Source of the DNA: Streptomyces sp. CB00316
GTDB taxonomy: Bacteria > Actinomycetota > Actinomycetes > Streptomycetales > Streptomycetaceae
DNA length: 64,000 nt
Assembly (NCBI RefSeq): GCF_001905595.1
Contig: NZ_LIXI01000005.1
Location: forward strand, 124,001 to 188,000
Reading direction: 5' to 3'
Part shown: positions 18,801 through 28,319 of the stretch, in pieces
How the letters are laid out: the number at the start of each line of letters is the position of its first letter
How positions within the stretch are numbered: position 1 is the first letter of the stretch
Notes under the pieces: generated by a model
The model's database searches: none
Told to the model about the DNA's origin: nothing
Seen by the model: the letters and a program-made list of their open reading frames with translations, nothing else
Position numbers and translations under genes: made by a program

Positions 18801-19316
18801 TCAGCGGTCGGAGATCCGCATCTCGAACCAGGTGATCTTGCCGCGCGGCAACAGATCCACCCCCCACCGGTCGGAGAGTTTGTCGACGAGGAAGAGCCCG
18901 CGCCCGCTGACGTCCATCTCACGCACCGGCATCAGGCACGGCAGACCGCGCGAGGGGTCCCGCACCTCGATCCGGATCCAGCCCCGGCGGCGCACCATCC
19001 GTAACCCGAAGACGCGGGCCCCGGTGTGGCGGACCGCGTTGCCGACGAGCTCGGAGACGAGCAGCACCGCGTACTCGGCGGTCTGCGGCGAGAGGGCCCA
19101 TTGCCGGAGCACCACACAGGAGGTGAGCCGGCGGGCGGTCGCCGCGGACTCCGGCCGCGACGGCAGCCGGACTTCCGCCTCGGTCGGATTTCCGAACAAC
19201 TCCAGCGCCTTGAACGCCTGTTCGTCATCCATACCCGACGTCCAGCGTGCCGCGGTCGCGCTGCTGCACGGTCGCGGCTGATCCACACCCTCCAGGCCCG
19301 CCATGCCCACCATCAT
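18801..19316 (-). CDS. HATPase-fold ATP-binding regulatory protein (anti-sigma factor type)
   Basis: Stand-alone histidine-kinase-like ATPase domain protein of the RsbW/SpoIIAB-like class that is greatly expanded in streptomycetes. Motifs are the N box SELVGNAVRHTG, the G1 region VRDPSRGLP and the G2 region GRGLFLVDKLSDRWG; there is no dimerisation/phosphoacceptor domain, so it is a kinase of the anti-sigma type rather than a sensor kinase. Start choice is uncertain: in-frame ATGs lie at 19316, 19313 and 19304 without a strong ribosome binding site; 19316 is used here (171 aa). Partner sigma or anti-sigma-antagonist genes are not adjacent. Confidence 0.83.
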   Translation of the reverse strand: MMVGMAGLEGVDQPRPCSSATAARWTSGMDDEQAFKALELFGNPTEAEVRLPSRPESAATARRLTSCVVLRQWALSPQTAEYAVLLVSELVGNAVRHTGARVFGLRMVRRRGWIRIEVRDPSRGLPCLMPVREMDVSGRGLFLVDKLSDRWGVDLLPRGKITWFEMRISDR

Positions 19317-19484
19317 GGACGCAGATTTCGCACCCCGGGGCCGTTCCGAGGGAATCCGTCCCCCGGAACGGACCATTCCGCACATGGCAGTTGACATATG
19401 CCGGAGGCAGAACGAGGCTCCTCGGAACCTCGTTGAGCTGCGGCGACGCACGGCCCGGGCGGGAATGCCCCGACGGATACGACA

Positions 19485-19513
19485 CCGGGCCTTAAGGATG
19501 CCTTAAGGCCCGG
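19485..19513 (-). terminator. Perfect hairpin terminator of the enoyl-CoA hydratase gene
   Basis: Thirteen-bp perfect arms CCGGGCCTTAAGG (19485-19497) and CCTTAAGGCCCGG (19501-19513) around ATG, 62 nt beyond the stop codon of the minus-strand gene ending at 19576. It also precedes the ATP-binding gene, so it separates the two units. Confidence 0.65.
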
Positions 19514-19575
19514 ATAATCCGCTCGGAGGGATGAACCCGCGGCAGGAGTGCATCCGGAAGCAGCGCTCGGAGAAC

Positions 19576-20343
19576 TCAGAGGAACTTGGCCTTCCCGGGG
19601 CCCTCCTCCACGAAGCTGCGCATCCCTCGCTCGCGGTCCTCGGTGGCGAACAGCCCGGCGAACCAGTTGCGCTCCACGGTGAGCCCGGTGTCGATGTCCG
19701 TCTCCAGCCCCGCGTCGACCGACTCCTTGGCGGCGCGCAGCGCCAGCGCGGGCCCCTTCGCCAGTTGGGCGGCCCAGGCGTGCGCCTGCTCGTAGACCTC
19801 GGCGGCGGGCACCACCCGGTCCACCAGACCGAGCGTCAGGGCCTCCTCCGCCTTGACCATGCGGCCGGTGAAGATGAGGTCCTTGGCGCGGGACGGGCCG
19901 ATCAGCCGGGCGAGGCGCTGGGTGCCGCCGGCGCCCGGGATCAGCCCGAGCAGGATCTCCGGCTGGCCGAGCTTGGCGTTGTCCGCGGCGATGCGGAAGT
20001 CGGCGCAGAGGGCCAGTTCGCAGCCGCCGCCGAGCGCGTACCCGGTGACGGCGGCGACGACGGGCTTGGGGATCCGGGCGACGGCGGTGAAGGAGTCCTG
20101 GAGCGCCTTGGACCGCACGACCATCGCCGTGTGGTCCATCGCCTGCATCTCCTTGATGTCCGCCCCGGCCGCGAACACCTTCTCGCCGCCGTAGAGGATC
20201 ACCGCGCGCACGTCCTCGCGCCGGGTGGCCTCCTCGGCGAGCTCCCGCAGCCGGTCCTGGACCGCCACGTCCAGGGCGTTCATCGGCGGCCGGTCCAGCC
20301 GGATGGTCCCGACGTTGTCGCGTACTTCGAGAGTCACAGTCAT
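19576..20343 (-). CDS. Enoyl-CoA hydratase/isomerase family protein
   Basis: Crotonase-fold enzyme of 255 aa. The oxyanion-hole segments are FAAGADIKEM (about residues 57-66) and YALGGGCELALCADF (about 102-116). Both catalytic glutamates of true hydratases appear to be present: one in GGGCELALC and one in LGQPEILLGLIPGAGGTQRL. This supports hydration of trans-2-enoyl-CoA in beta-oxidation rather than a catalytically altered paralogue. The start is ATG 20343. It is monocistronic, framed by hairpins on both sides. Confidence 0.92.
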   Translation of the reverse strand: MTVTLEVRDNVGTIRLDRPPMNALDVAVQDRLRELAEEATRREDVRAVILYGGEKVFAAGADIKEMQAMDHTAMVVRSKALQDSFTAVARIPKPVVAAVTGYALGGGCELALCADFRIAADNAKLGQPEILLGLIPGAGGTQRLARLIGPSRAKDLIFTGRMVKAEEALTLGLVDRVVPAAEVYEQAHAWAAQLAKGPALALRAAKESVDAGLETDIDTGLTVERNWFAGLFATEDRERGMRSFVEEGPGKAKFL

Positions 20344-20370
20344 GCAGGCAGGTTAACCACTGCTAACGCG

Positions 20371-20409
20371 GGCGGGCCCGGTGCCGTTGGTCACAGCACC
20401 GGGCCCGCC
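20371..20409 (-). terminator. Hairpin terminator of the first L,D-transpeptidase gene
   Basis: Perfect 14-bp arms GGCGGGCCCGGTGC (20371-20384) and GCACCGGGCCCGCC (20396-20409) with an 11-nt loop, 36 nt beyond the stop of the gene at 20446. Confidence 0.7.
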
Positions 20410-20445
20410 GGGGTACAGCCGGGAAGTCGTGGGAGGAAGCCCGCC

Positions 20446-21687
20446 CTACTTCTTCCACTCCTCCCAGTCCATGTTCCAGCCGTTGAGGCCGTTGTCCGGC
20501 TGGATCTGCTTGTCCTTGGAGTTCTTCACGATGACCACGTCACCGATGATCGACCTGTTGTAGAACCAGGCCGCCGGGGTCTGGCTGTCGTAGCCGCCGC
20601 GCACATCGCGCAGACCGACACAGCCGTGGCTGGTGTTGGTGGAGCCGAAGATCGAGGACGCGCCCCAGTAGTTGCCGTGCAGGAAGGTCCCCGAGGTGGA
20701 GAGCCGCATGGCGTGCGGCACGTCCTTGATGTCGTACTCGCCGCCGAAGCCGACGGTGTCACCGTTCATCCGGGTCACCTTGAGCTTCTCGCTGATGACC
20801 ATCTGACCGTTGTACGTGGTCGTCGCCGGGGCGCCCGCGGAGATCGGGATGTCCTTGATCTGCTTGCCGTCGCGGACGACCTTCATCCGCTTGGTGCTCG
20901 CGTCGACGGTCGAGACCTGGCTGCGGCCGATGGTGAACTTCACCGTCTTCGCCTGCTTGCCGTAGACCCCCGGCCGTCCCTCCACGCCGTCCAGGTGGAG
21001 CTCCACGGTCACCTTGGTGCCCGGCGCCCAGTACTTCTCCGGGCGGAAGTCGAGGCGGTCGTTGCCGAACCAGTGGCCCTCGATCTCGACGGCCGGCTCG
21101 GCGGTGACCTTGATGGCCTTCTCCACCGCGGCGGGCTCGGTGATGCCCCGGGTGAAGTTGATCGAGACCGGCATGCCGACCCCGACGGTGGAGCCGTCCT
21201 CCGGCGTGTAGTGCCCGATGAAGGTGTTCTCCGGCACCAGCGTGGTGAAGGTGGTGTCCTTCGCCGACTCACGGCCCTTGGCGTCCTCGGCGACCGCGTG
21301 CACCGCGTACTTGGTGGCGGCGGCGAGGTGCCGCTCCGGCACCCAGCTCGCGCCGTCGGCCGCGATCTCGCCCGCGACCGCGTTGCCCTTGGGGTCGGCG
21401 ACCTTGACCGTGGTCAGCTTGCCCTGCGTGGCGGTGATCTTCAGCGCGCCGCTGGTCGCCACCGACTCGGCGCCGTCCTCGGGCGCGATCGTCACCACCG
21501 CCTGCGAGGCCGTGGTGTCCTCCGCCTTGGGGCCGCTCCCGCCGCCCTTGCTTCCCGCTTCCGCGTCCCCGCCGCACGCCGTCACCAGCAACAGCATGGC
21601 GCCCAGGGCCAGGGCCCAAGGCCCCGACCCGCCGCGCCGCTTCCTGCCCGCCCCGGCCGATGCCCCCGATATCGGCTTCACGTTCAC
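20446..21687 (-). CDS. Lipoprotein L,D-transpeptidase with Ig-like domains (copy 1)
   Basis: Cell-wall cross-linking enzyme of 413 aa. The N-terminus is a lipoprotein signal (ALGAMLLLVTAC, Cys near residue 38). Two Ig-like domains follow (about 70-180 and 190-285; the second starts FTTLVPENTFIGHY), then a YkuD catalytic domain (about 285-390) with the nucleophile in SHGCVGLRD (Cys near 355) and the upstream HGNYW block. This is the architecture of the mycobacterial LdtMt2 group, which forms 3-3 meso-DAP cross-links and can resist penicillins. ATG 21687 opens on MNVKPISG and is the natural start. A close paralogue of identical length lies directly upstream on the same strand. Confidence 0.93.
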   Translation of the reverse strand: MNVKPISGASAGAGRKRRGGSGPWALALGAMLLLVTACGGDAEAGSKGGGSGPKAEDTTASQAVVTIAPEDGAESVATSGALKITATQGKLTTVKVADPKGNAVAGEIAADGASWVPERHLAAATKYAVHAVAEDAKGRESAKDTTFTTLVPENTFIGHYTPEDGSTVGVGMPVSINFTRGITEPAAVEKAIKVTAEPAVEIEGHWFGNDRLDFRPEKYWAPGTKVTVELHLDGVEGRPGVYGKQAKTVKFTIGRSQVSTVDASTKRMKVVRDGKQIKDIPISAGAPATTTYNGQMVISEKLKVTRMNGDTVGFGGEYDIKDVPHAMRLSTSGTFLHGNYWGASSIFGSTNTSHGCVGLRDVRGGYDSQTPAAWFYNRSIIGDVVIVKNSKDKQIQPDNGLNGWNMDWEEWKK

Positions 21688-21853
21688 TGTGGTCGTCTCC
21701 CCTCGCTGGGCCTGGCACTGCCATGGCCCGCATCCCCCGCGCGCTGCTCATACGCGCTCCATCGCAAGACAATCACACCGTGGGCGGGGTGGATCCCCTC
21801 CGGAATGTCACTGTTCCGTCCCAAGTGGCGGGGAGAGCCGTGCAGGTGGGGCG

Positions 21854-21892
21854 GGGTGCGGGGCGCCCCCGGGACAGGGGCGCCCCGCACCC
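21854..21892 (-). terminator. Hairpin terminator of the second L,D-transpeptidase gene
   Basis: Perfect 16-bp arms, GGGTGCGGGGCGCCCC (21854-21869) and its complement (21877-21892), with a 7-nt loop, 38 nt beyond the stop of the gene at 21931. It separates the two paralogues into independent transcription units. Confidence 0.72.
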
Positions 21893-21930
21893 GGGGGTCA
21901 GCGCAGGGCCGGGCCACCGACTCCGGGGGG

Positions 21931-23172
21931 TCAGCGCAGGGCGGAGCCCGCCTTCCACTTCTTCCAGCCCATGTTCCAGCCGCTGAGCCCGTTGTCCGGC
22001 GCGACCTTCTTGTCCTTGGAGTTGACGACCTCCACCACGTCCCCGATCAGGGTCCGGTCGAAGAACCAACCGCCCGGCGTGGTGGCGCTGCCACCCTTCG
22101 CGTCGCGCAGCCCGATGCAGCCGTGGCTGACGTTCTCCTCGCCGAAGACCTCCTCGTCGGCCCAGTAGTTGCCGTGCAGAAAGGTGCCGGAGGTGGTGAG
22201 CCGGATGGCGTGCGGGACGTCCTTGATGTCGTACTCGCCCTTGCCCTTCTTGTCCGTGAAGCCGACGGTGGCGCCGTTCATCCGGGTCACCTCGTGCATC
22301 TCGGAGACGACCATCTTCCCGTTGTACGTGGTCGTCTTCGGGGCCCCCGCGGTGATCGGGACCGTGCTGACCAGCTCCCCGTCCCGGCGCACCTCCATGG
22401 TCTTGGCCTCCGCGTCCACCAGGGAGACCTGGGAGCGCCCGACGGTGAAGGTGACCGTCTTGTCCTGGCTGCCGTAGACCTCCGGCGCGCCCTCCACGTC
22501 CCGCAGCCCGATGTCCACGGTGACCTCGGTGCCCGGCTTCCAGTACGTACGGGGGCGGAAGTCGAGGCGGTCCTTGCCGAACCAGTGGCCGACGACCTCC
22601 ACCGCCGGTTTCGCCGTCACCCGGATGGCCTTCTGCACGGACGCCCGGTCGGCGATGGGCCGGTTGAAGGAGAAGGAGACGATCATGCCCGTGCCCACGG
22701 TGGACCGGTTCTCCGGCTTGAAGTAGCCGATGAAGCGGTGCTCGGGGACGAGCGTGGTGAACGTGGCGTGGCGGGCCGAGCGCTGTCCGGACGCGTCCAC
22801 GGCCACGGCGTCGACGCTGTACTTCGCGGCCAGAACGAGCCGGGCCGCGCCGGGCTCCGGGTTCCAGGAGAGGCCGTCCCCGGCGATCCGGCCGGCCACG
22901 GTCTGCTGCTGGGCGTCCTCGATCCGCATCACCTTGACGCTCTCCAGCCGGCCGTCGGGGATCTTGACCCGGATCGGGGTCTCCGCGTCGACCTCCTTCG
23001 CCCCGTCCTCCGGAAAGATGCTGATCACATCGGCGGGAGAGCCTGGTTTGCCGTTGAGCAGGGCCTCTCTCGTATCGGTGCATCCGGTCAGCAGGACCAG
23101 CATGGTGAGCAGTCCTGCGCATGTCAGCACGGCGGTCGAGCCCGCCCGTGCGCTCTTCGCTGCGTGGTTCAC
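21931..23172 (-). CDS. Lipoprotein L,D-transpeptidase with Ig-like domains (copy 2)
   Basis: Paralogue of the adjacent gene, also 413 aa. Lipoprotein signal LLTMLVLLTGC (Cys near residue 31), two Ig-like domains, and a YkuD domain with SHGCIGLRD (Cys near 355). Shared blocks include FTTLVPEHRFIGYF, VVGHWFGKDRLDFRP, TTTYNGKMVVSE and TSGTFLHGNYW. The start is GTG 23172; GGGGGAG is unusually close to it, so a slightly different start is possible, but this one yields a normal short basic leader. The reading frame extends further upstream without coding character. Tandem duplication followed by divergence, especially of the first Ig domain, is the simplest origin. Confidence 0.92.
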   Translation of the reverse strand: MNHAAKSARAGSTAVLTCAGLLTMLVLLTGCTDTREALLNGKPGSPADVISIFPEDGAKEVDAETPIRVKIPDGRLESVKVMRIEDAQQQTVAGRIAGDGLSWNPEPGAARLVLAAKYSVDAVAVDASGQRSARHATFTTLVPEHRFIGYFKPENRSTVGTGMIVSFSFNRPIADRASVQKAIRVTAKPAVEVVGHWFGKDRLDFRPRTYWKPGTEVTVDIGLRDVEGAPEVYGSQDKTVTFTVGRSQVSLVDAEAKTMEVRRDGELVSTVPITAGAPKTTTYNGKMVVSEMHEVTRMNGATVGFTDKKGKGEYDIKDVPHAIRLTTSGTFLHGNYWADEEVFGEENVSHGCIGLRDAKGGSATTPGGWFFDRTLIGDVVEVVNSKDKKVAPDNGLSGWNMGWKKWKAGSALR

Positions 23173-23326
23173 GCTCCCCCAACGACCAGGGCCGGTCGGG
23201 GGAAACGTGAGTGTGGGGCCCGCGGTGGGCAGAACAGGGGGAAGGACTACCAGGAGAGGGCCGCGGCCGGGACGTCGCGCGCCCCCTTTCCGGTGCCCGT
23301 CCTCATGAGCCGCGGGAGGCGACACG

Positions 23327-25660
<2,334 letters not shown>

Positions 25661-26094
25661 GGAGCGGCGCGGCGCCGGAGCCGTCACGCCGGCCCCGGTA
25701 GCGCGGGACACGACGGAGCGCGACCGGTTGGATCAGGCCATCTCCGTCACTCCCCGCCGGCGCCGGGGAATTCCCCGTCGGCGCCGGCGGCGCCCTCCTG
25801 GACGCCCGCGGGGGCCGTTCGGCTGGGCGGTGCCACACGGCCAGGGCCACCGCGGCCATCGCCAGGAGCAGGCACCCCCGGCGGGCAGAGGAGCGCACCA
25901 GGAACTGGGCGACCCACATGACGTCCCTGCGCGGCGAGGAGCTGGGCGCCGAATTCGTCGCCGCGACCGGCGGATCTACCCGGGCACGGCCACTGACCAC
26001 GCTGCCGCATCGAAGAACTCCGAGACCCCGAATCGAGCTGAGCCGGCAAAGAACCGGTGGCTCGGCCCACTGCCCCGCCTCGGATCGCCGTTCG
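25661..26094. other. Intergenic region downstream of glgX
   Basis: About 430 nt between convergent genes. Open frames on the minus strand here include one with a short hydrophobic segment (about 25870-25915) after a Met-Trp start, but it has no stop before running deep into glgX, so I do not call it a gene. One large hairpin at 25754-25790 is present. No RNA gene was recognised. Confidence 0.4.
25754..25790. terminator. Imperfect GC-rich hairpin after glgX
   Basis: Arm 25754-25768 (CCGCCGGCGCCGGGG) pairs with CCCC at 25773-25776 and GGCGCCGGCGG at 25780-25790, with a 3-nt bulge and an AATT loop. It starts about 94 nt beyond the glgX stop and could terminate transcription from either side. 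Confidence 0.5.
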
Positions 26095-27072
26095 TCAACG
26101 GGTTTCGGGGACGAGAACCACCTTTCCCGTCGTGGTCCGCGCCTTCAGGGCGGCGTGCGCTTCGGCGGCCCGCGACAGCGGGAAGGTCTGGAAGGCCGGC
26201 ACGAGGTTGCCGTCGGCGGCCTCCGCGAGCGCGCGCGCCTCGTCGACGGCGGAGTCCTGCCCCCGCAGGAGCAGGTCCAGCGCGTCGGTGAAGCCCACCC
26301 CGCGGGCCTTCAGCTCCCTGTCGTCGGGGCGGAACTCCTCCCGGGAGGCCGCCCCTATGGTGAGGTAGCGCCCGCCCTCGGCCAACAGTCCGAACGCGGC
26401 GCGGCCCTTGTCGCCCTCGACACCGTCCAGGACGACCGTGACGCCGCGCCCGCCCAGGGCGTCGCGGACGGTGTCCGTCCAGTCAGCCATGTTGTAGTCG
26501 ACGGCGACGTCGGCTCCCAGTTCCCGTACGGCCACCGTTTTGGCCGGTCCGCCTGCCGCGCCGACGATCGTGGCGCCGAGGCGATGGGCGTATTGCACCA
26601 CGAGGCGGCCGATCCCGCCCGCGGCGGACGTGACCAGGACGACGTCGTCGGGGGTGAGCTTCGCGATGTCGAGCAGGCCGATCGCGGTGGTGCCGGTCAC
26701 GACCATGGTGACGGCTGCCTCGTACCCCAGTCCGGCCGGGATCCGGTGCAGGGAGGCCACGTCGGCGACGGCGAGTTCGGCGTAGCCCCCCGGCGTGCCG
26801 CGTCTGGTCGTCACCCCGGTGCCGATCCAGGACTCGTCCACGTCCGGGCCGACGGCGTCGACGACGCCGGCCACCTCTCCGCCGAAGATGGCGGGAAGCT
26901 CCGGGAGCGGCGGGCCGATGTCCAGTCCCTGCCGCATCGCCGTCTCGATCTGGTGGACGCCCGCGGCTCGCACCGCCACCCGGACCTGACCGGGCCCCGG
27001 TACGGGGTCGGGCACGGTCTCGTAGCGGAGGTTCTCCGCGGGACCGAACTCGTGCAGGACGACTGCTCGCAT
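26095..27072 (-). CDS. Quinone oxidoreductase-like zinc-free MDR family NADPH oxidoreductase
   Basis: Medium-chain dehydrogenase/reductase of 325 aa in the NADPH:quinone reductase branch. The N-terminal catalytic domain has the usual VRAAGVHQIETAMR; the cofactor domain has VTSAAGGIGRLVVQYA (about residues 145-160). No structural or catalytic zinc cysteines are visible. The true start is ATG 27072, preceded by AAAGGAA; a longer frame to 27111 would read through the promoter. A SoxR-type box with matching -35/-10 elements lies 38-68 nt upstream. One of the SoxR targets in S. coelicolor is, to my recollection, an oxidoreductase of this family, which fits a role in handling redox-cycling quinones. 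Confidence 0.9.
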   Translation of the reverse strand: MRAVVLHEFGPAENLRYETVPDPVPGPGQVRVAVRAAGVHQIETAMRQGLDIGPPLPELPAIFGGEVAGVVDAVGPDVDESWIGTGVTTRRGTPGGYAELAVADVASLHRIPAGLGYEAAVTMVVTGTTAIGLLDIAKLTPDDVVLVTSAAGGIGRLVVQYAHRLGATIVGAAGGPAKTVAVRELGADVAVDYNMADWTDTVRDALGGRGVTVVLDGVEGDKGRAAFGLLAEGGRYLTIGAASREEFRPDDRELKARGVGFTDALDLLLRGQDSAVDEARALAEAADGNLVPAFQTFPLSRAAEAHAALKARTTTGKVVLVPETR

Positions 27073-27109
27073 GGCTGTTCCTTTCCGTTGGTGCGCTCGG
27101 ACAAGTCCC

Positions 27110-27140
27110 ACTCTGTTCCCTCAACTCGACTTGAGGTCAA
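27110..27140 (-). promoter_or_regulatory. SoxR/MerR-type box and promoter for the quinone oxidoreductase gene
   Basis: On the minus strand TTGACC (27135-27140) and CAGAGT (27110-27115) are separated by 19 nt, the long spacer typical of MerR-family promoters. The spacer carries CCTCAA-GTCGAG-TTGAGG (27119-27136), whose outer six bases on each side match the known SoxR box arms exactly. The predicted transcription start would leave about 30 nt of leader before the ATG at 27072. The soxR gene itself is not in this window. Confidence 0.72.
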
Positions 27141-27333
27141 GCACCCCGTGAGTCGCCTGCGATGGATGGGCGGGTGTGGGGCGGCCGGGCGCTGCCCAGC
27201 AGGGCCTGTCCCACGGAGACCGCCGGTGTCGCGTCCGGCGTGGTGTGGATCGTCCTGGTCCTGGCGGCGCCGGCCTGGCTGAGGCCGAGGAGGGGAGCGG
27301 CGGTCCGTCGGCCGGCTGACCGAGGCGTACGGG

Positions 27334-27567
27334 TCAGTCGAGGATGCCCCGGTCGTAGCCGACTGCCACGGCCGCGGCCCGGTCCTTGGTGCCGAGCTTG
27401 GCGAAGACGTGGGTGAGGATCACCAGGAGGAGGGAGGGGAAGACGAAGACCCAGAACAGGCTGCCCGGTTCGCGGAGGAAGAGCCGGGTCTCGGCGATCA
27501 GGACGGCGGTCGCGGGACCGCGTCGCCGGGCGGCGCGGGGCCGGGGGGTGGTGGTCTCGGTCTGCAT
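27334..27567 (-). pseudogene. Fusion remnant: ABC-2 permease N-terminus joined to LuxR-type response regulator C-terminus
   Basis: The 77-residue frame is a chimera. Residues 1-51 match the start of a DrrB/ABC-2-type drug-export permease: Pro/Arg-rich leader, AETRLFLREPGSLFWVF and the first hydrophobic helix. From residue 52 it continues THVFAKLGTKDRAAAVAVGYDRG and stops, which is the final helix-turn-helix part of a NarL/LuxR-type response regulator. The junction lies near 27410-27416. An in-frame deletion appears to have removed most of the permease, presumably a histidine kinase, and most of the regulator. ATG 27567 is 1 nt after the stop of the ATPase gene, the normal coupling for such transporters. 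The product is unlikely to function. Confidence 0.8.
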
Positions 27568-27568
27568 G

Positions 27569-28162
27569 TCAGGCGTCCTGTCCGGTGAGGTCGAGGAAGG
27601 CTTCGTCGAGGCTGGACTCGGTGATGCGCAGCCGCCGGGCGATGAGCTCCCAGGTGTCGCGGCGGGCCCGCGGGTCGAGGCCGGTGGTCAGCTCGTCGAG
27701 GACGACGACCCTCGGGTCGCCGATCAGCGCGAGGGCGATGAACAGCCGCTGCTTCTGGCCGCCGGAGAGCCGGCCGAAGCGGGTGGTGAGCTTCTCGTCG
27801 AGGCCGAGCCGGGCGGCGAGCGGGCGCCAGTCGACGGGGGCCGGGTAGAACACGCCGTACAGCTCCAGCGCCTCCCGTACGGTCACTTCGGCCTGGAGCT
27901 CGCTCTCCTGGAGCTGGGCGCCGAGCAGCCGCGTCACCCGGTCGTGGTCGGCGACGGGGTCGAGCCCGGCGACCTTGATCGTGCCCGCGTCGGGGATGCG
28001 CAAGCCCTCCACGCACTCGACGGTGGTGGTCTTGCCCGCCCCGTTGGGACCGAGGATGCCGAAGATCTCCCCCTCGTCGACGGGGAAGGAGACGCCGTCG
28101 ACCACGTGGCGGCCCGCGTAGGTCTTGCGCACCTCGTCGACTTCGATGATTGCCATGTCCAC
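27569..28162 (-). pseudogene. ABC transporter ATPase with internal deletion (DrrA-type)
   Basis: Reads as a drug-export ABC ATPase but is 197 aa instead of about 300. Walker A GPNGAGKTT is at 38-46, the signature LSGGQKQR at 132-139 and Walker B VVVLDELTTGLDP at 152-164. After ARRDTWELIARR (to about 177) the sequence jumps to LRITESSLDEAFLDLTG, which is the extreme C-terminus of this family. The D-loop continuation, the H-loop histidine (normally in a THFMEEAE-like block) and about 100 residues are missing, with the junction near 27625-27640. The frame is preserved. Start is GTG 28162, or ATG 28156. Without the switch histidine, ATP-driven export is not expected. Confidence 0.8.
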
Positions 28163-28216
28163 CAGGGTTCCGGCGGGCGGCGGCGGGCGGTATCCGTCAT
28201 CACGCCTGACGTGGCA

Positions 28217-28232
28217 TCAACCGATCGGTTGA
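28217..28232. promoter_or_regulatory. Perfect 16-bp palindrome, TetR-type operator candidate
   Basis: TCAACCGATCGGTTGA is fully self-complementary and sits in the 157-nt divergent spacer between the decaying ABC locus and the heterodimeric exporter. It overlaps a TTGACC hexamer on the plus strand. Length and symmetry match TetR-family operators. No tetR-like gene is adjacent, so the regulator is elsewhere or was lost with the neighbouring deletion. Confidence 0.5.
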
Positions 28233-28319
28233 CCCGGGGGCACGACCCGGGGGAAGCGGCGGGGCTCCGGCCGAAATGGGGAGGACCGATGTCAGTGGTG
28301 AAACGTAGAGTCGGCCCTG

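Noticed and set aside
25747..26070. Minus-strand frames after glgX, one with a short hydrophobic stretch near 25870-25915
   Set aside because: No ribosome binding site, the longer one runs into glgX without stopping, and the composition is not protein-like over its length.
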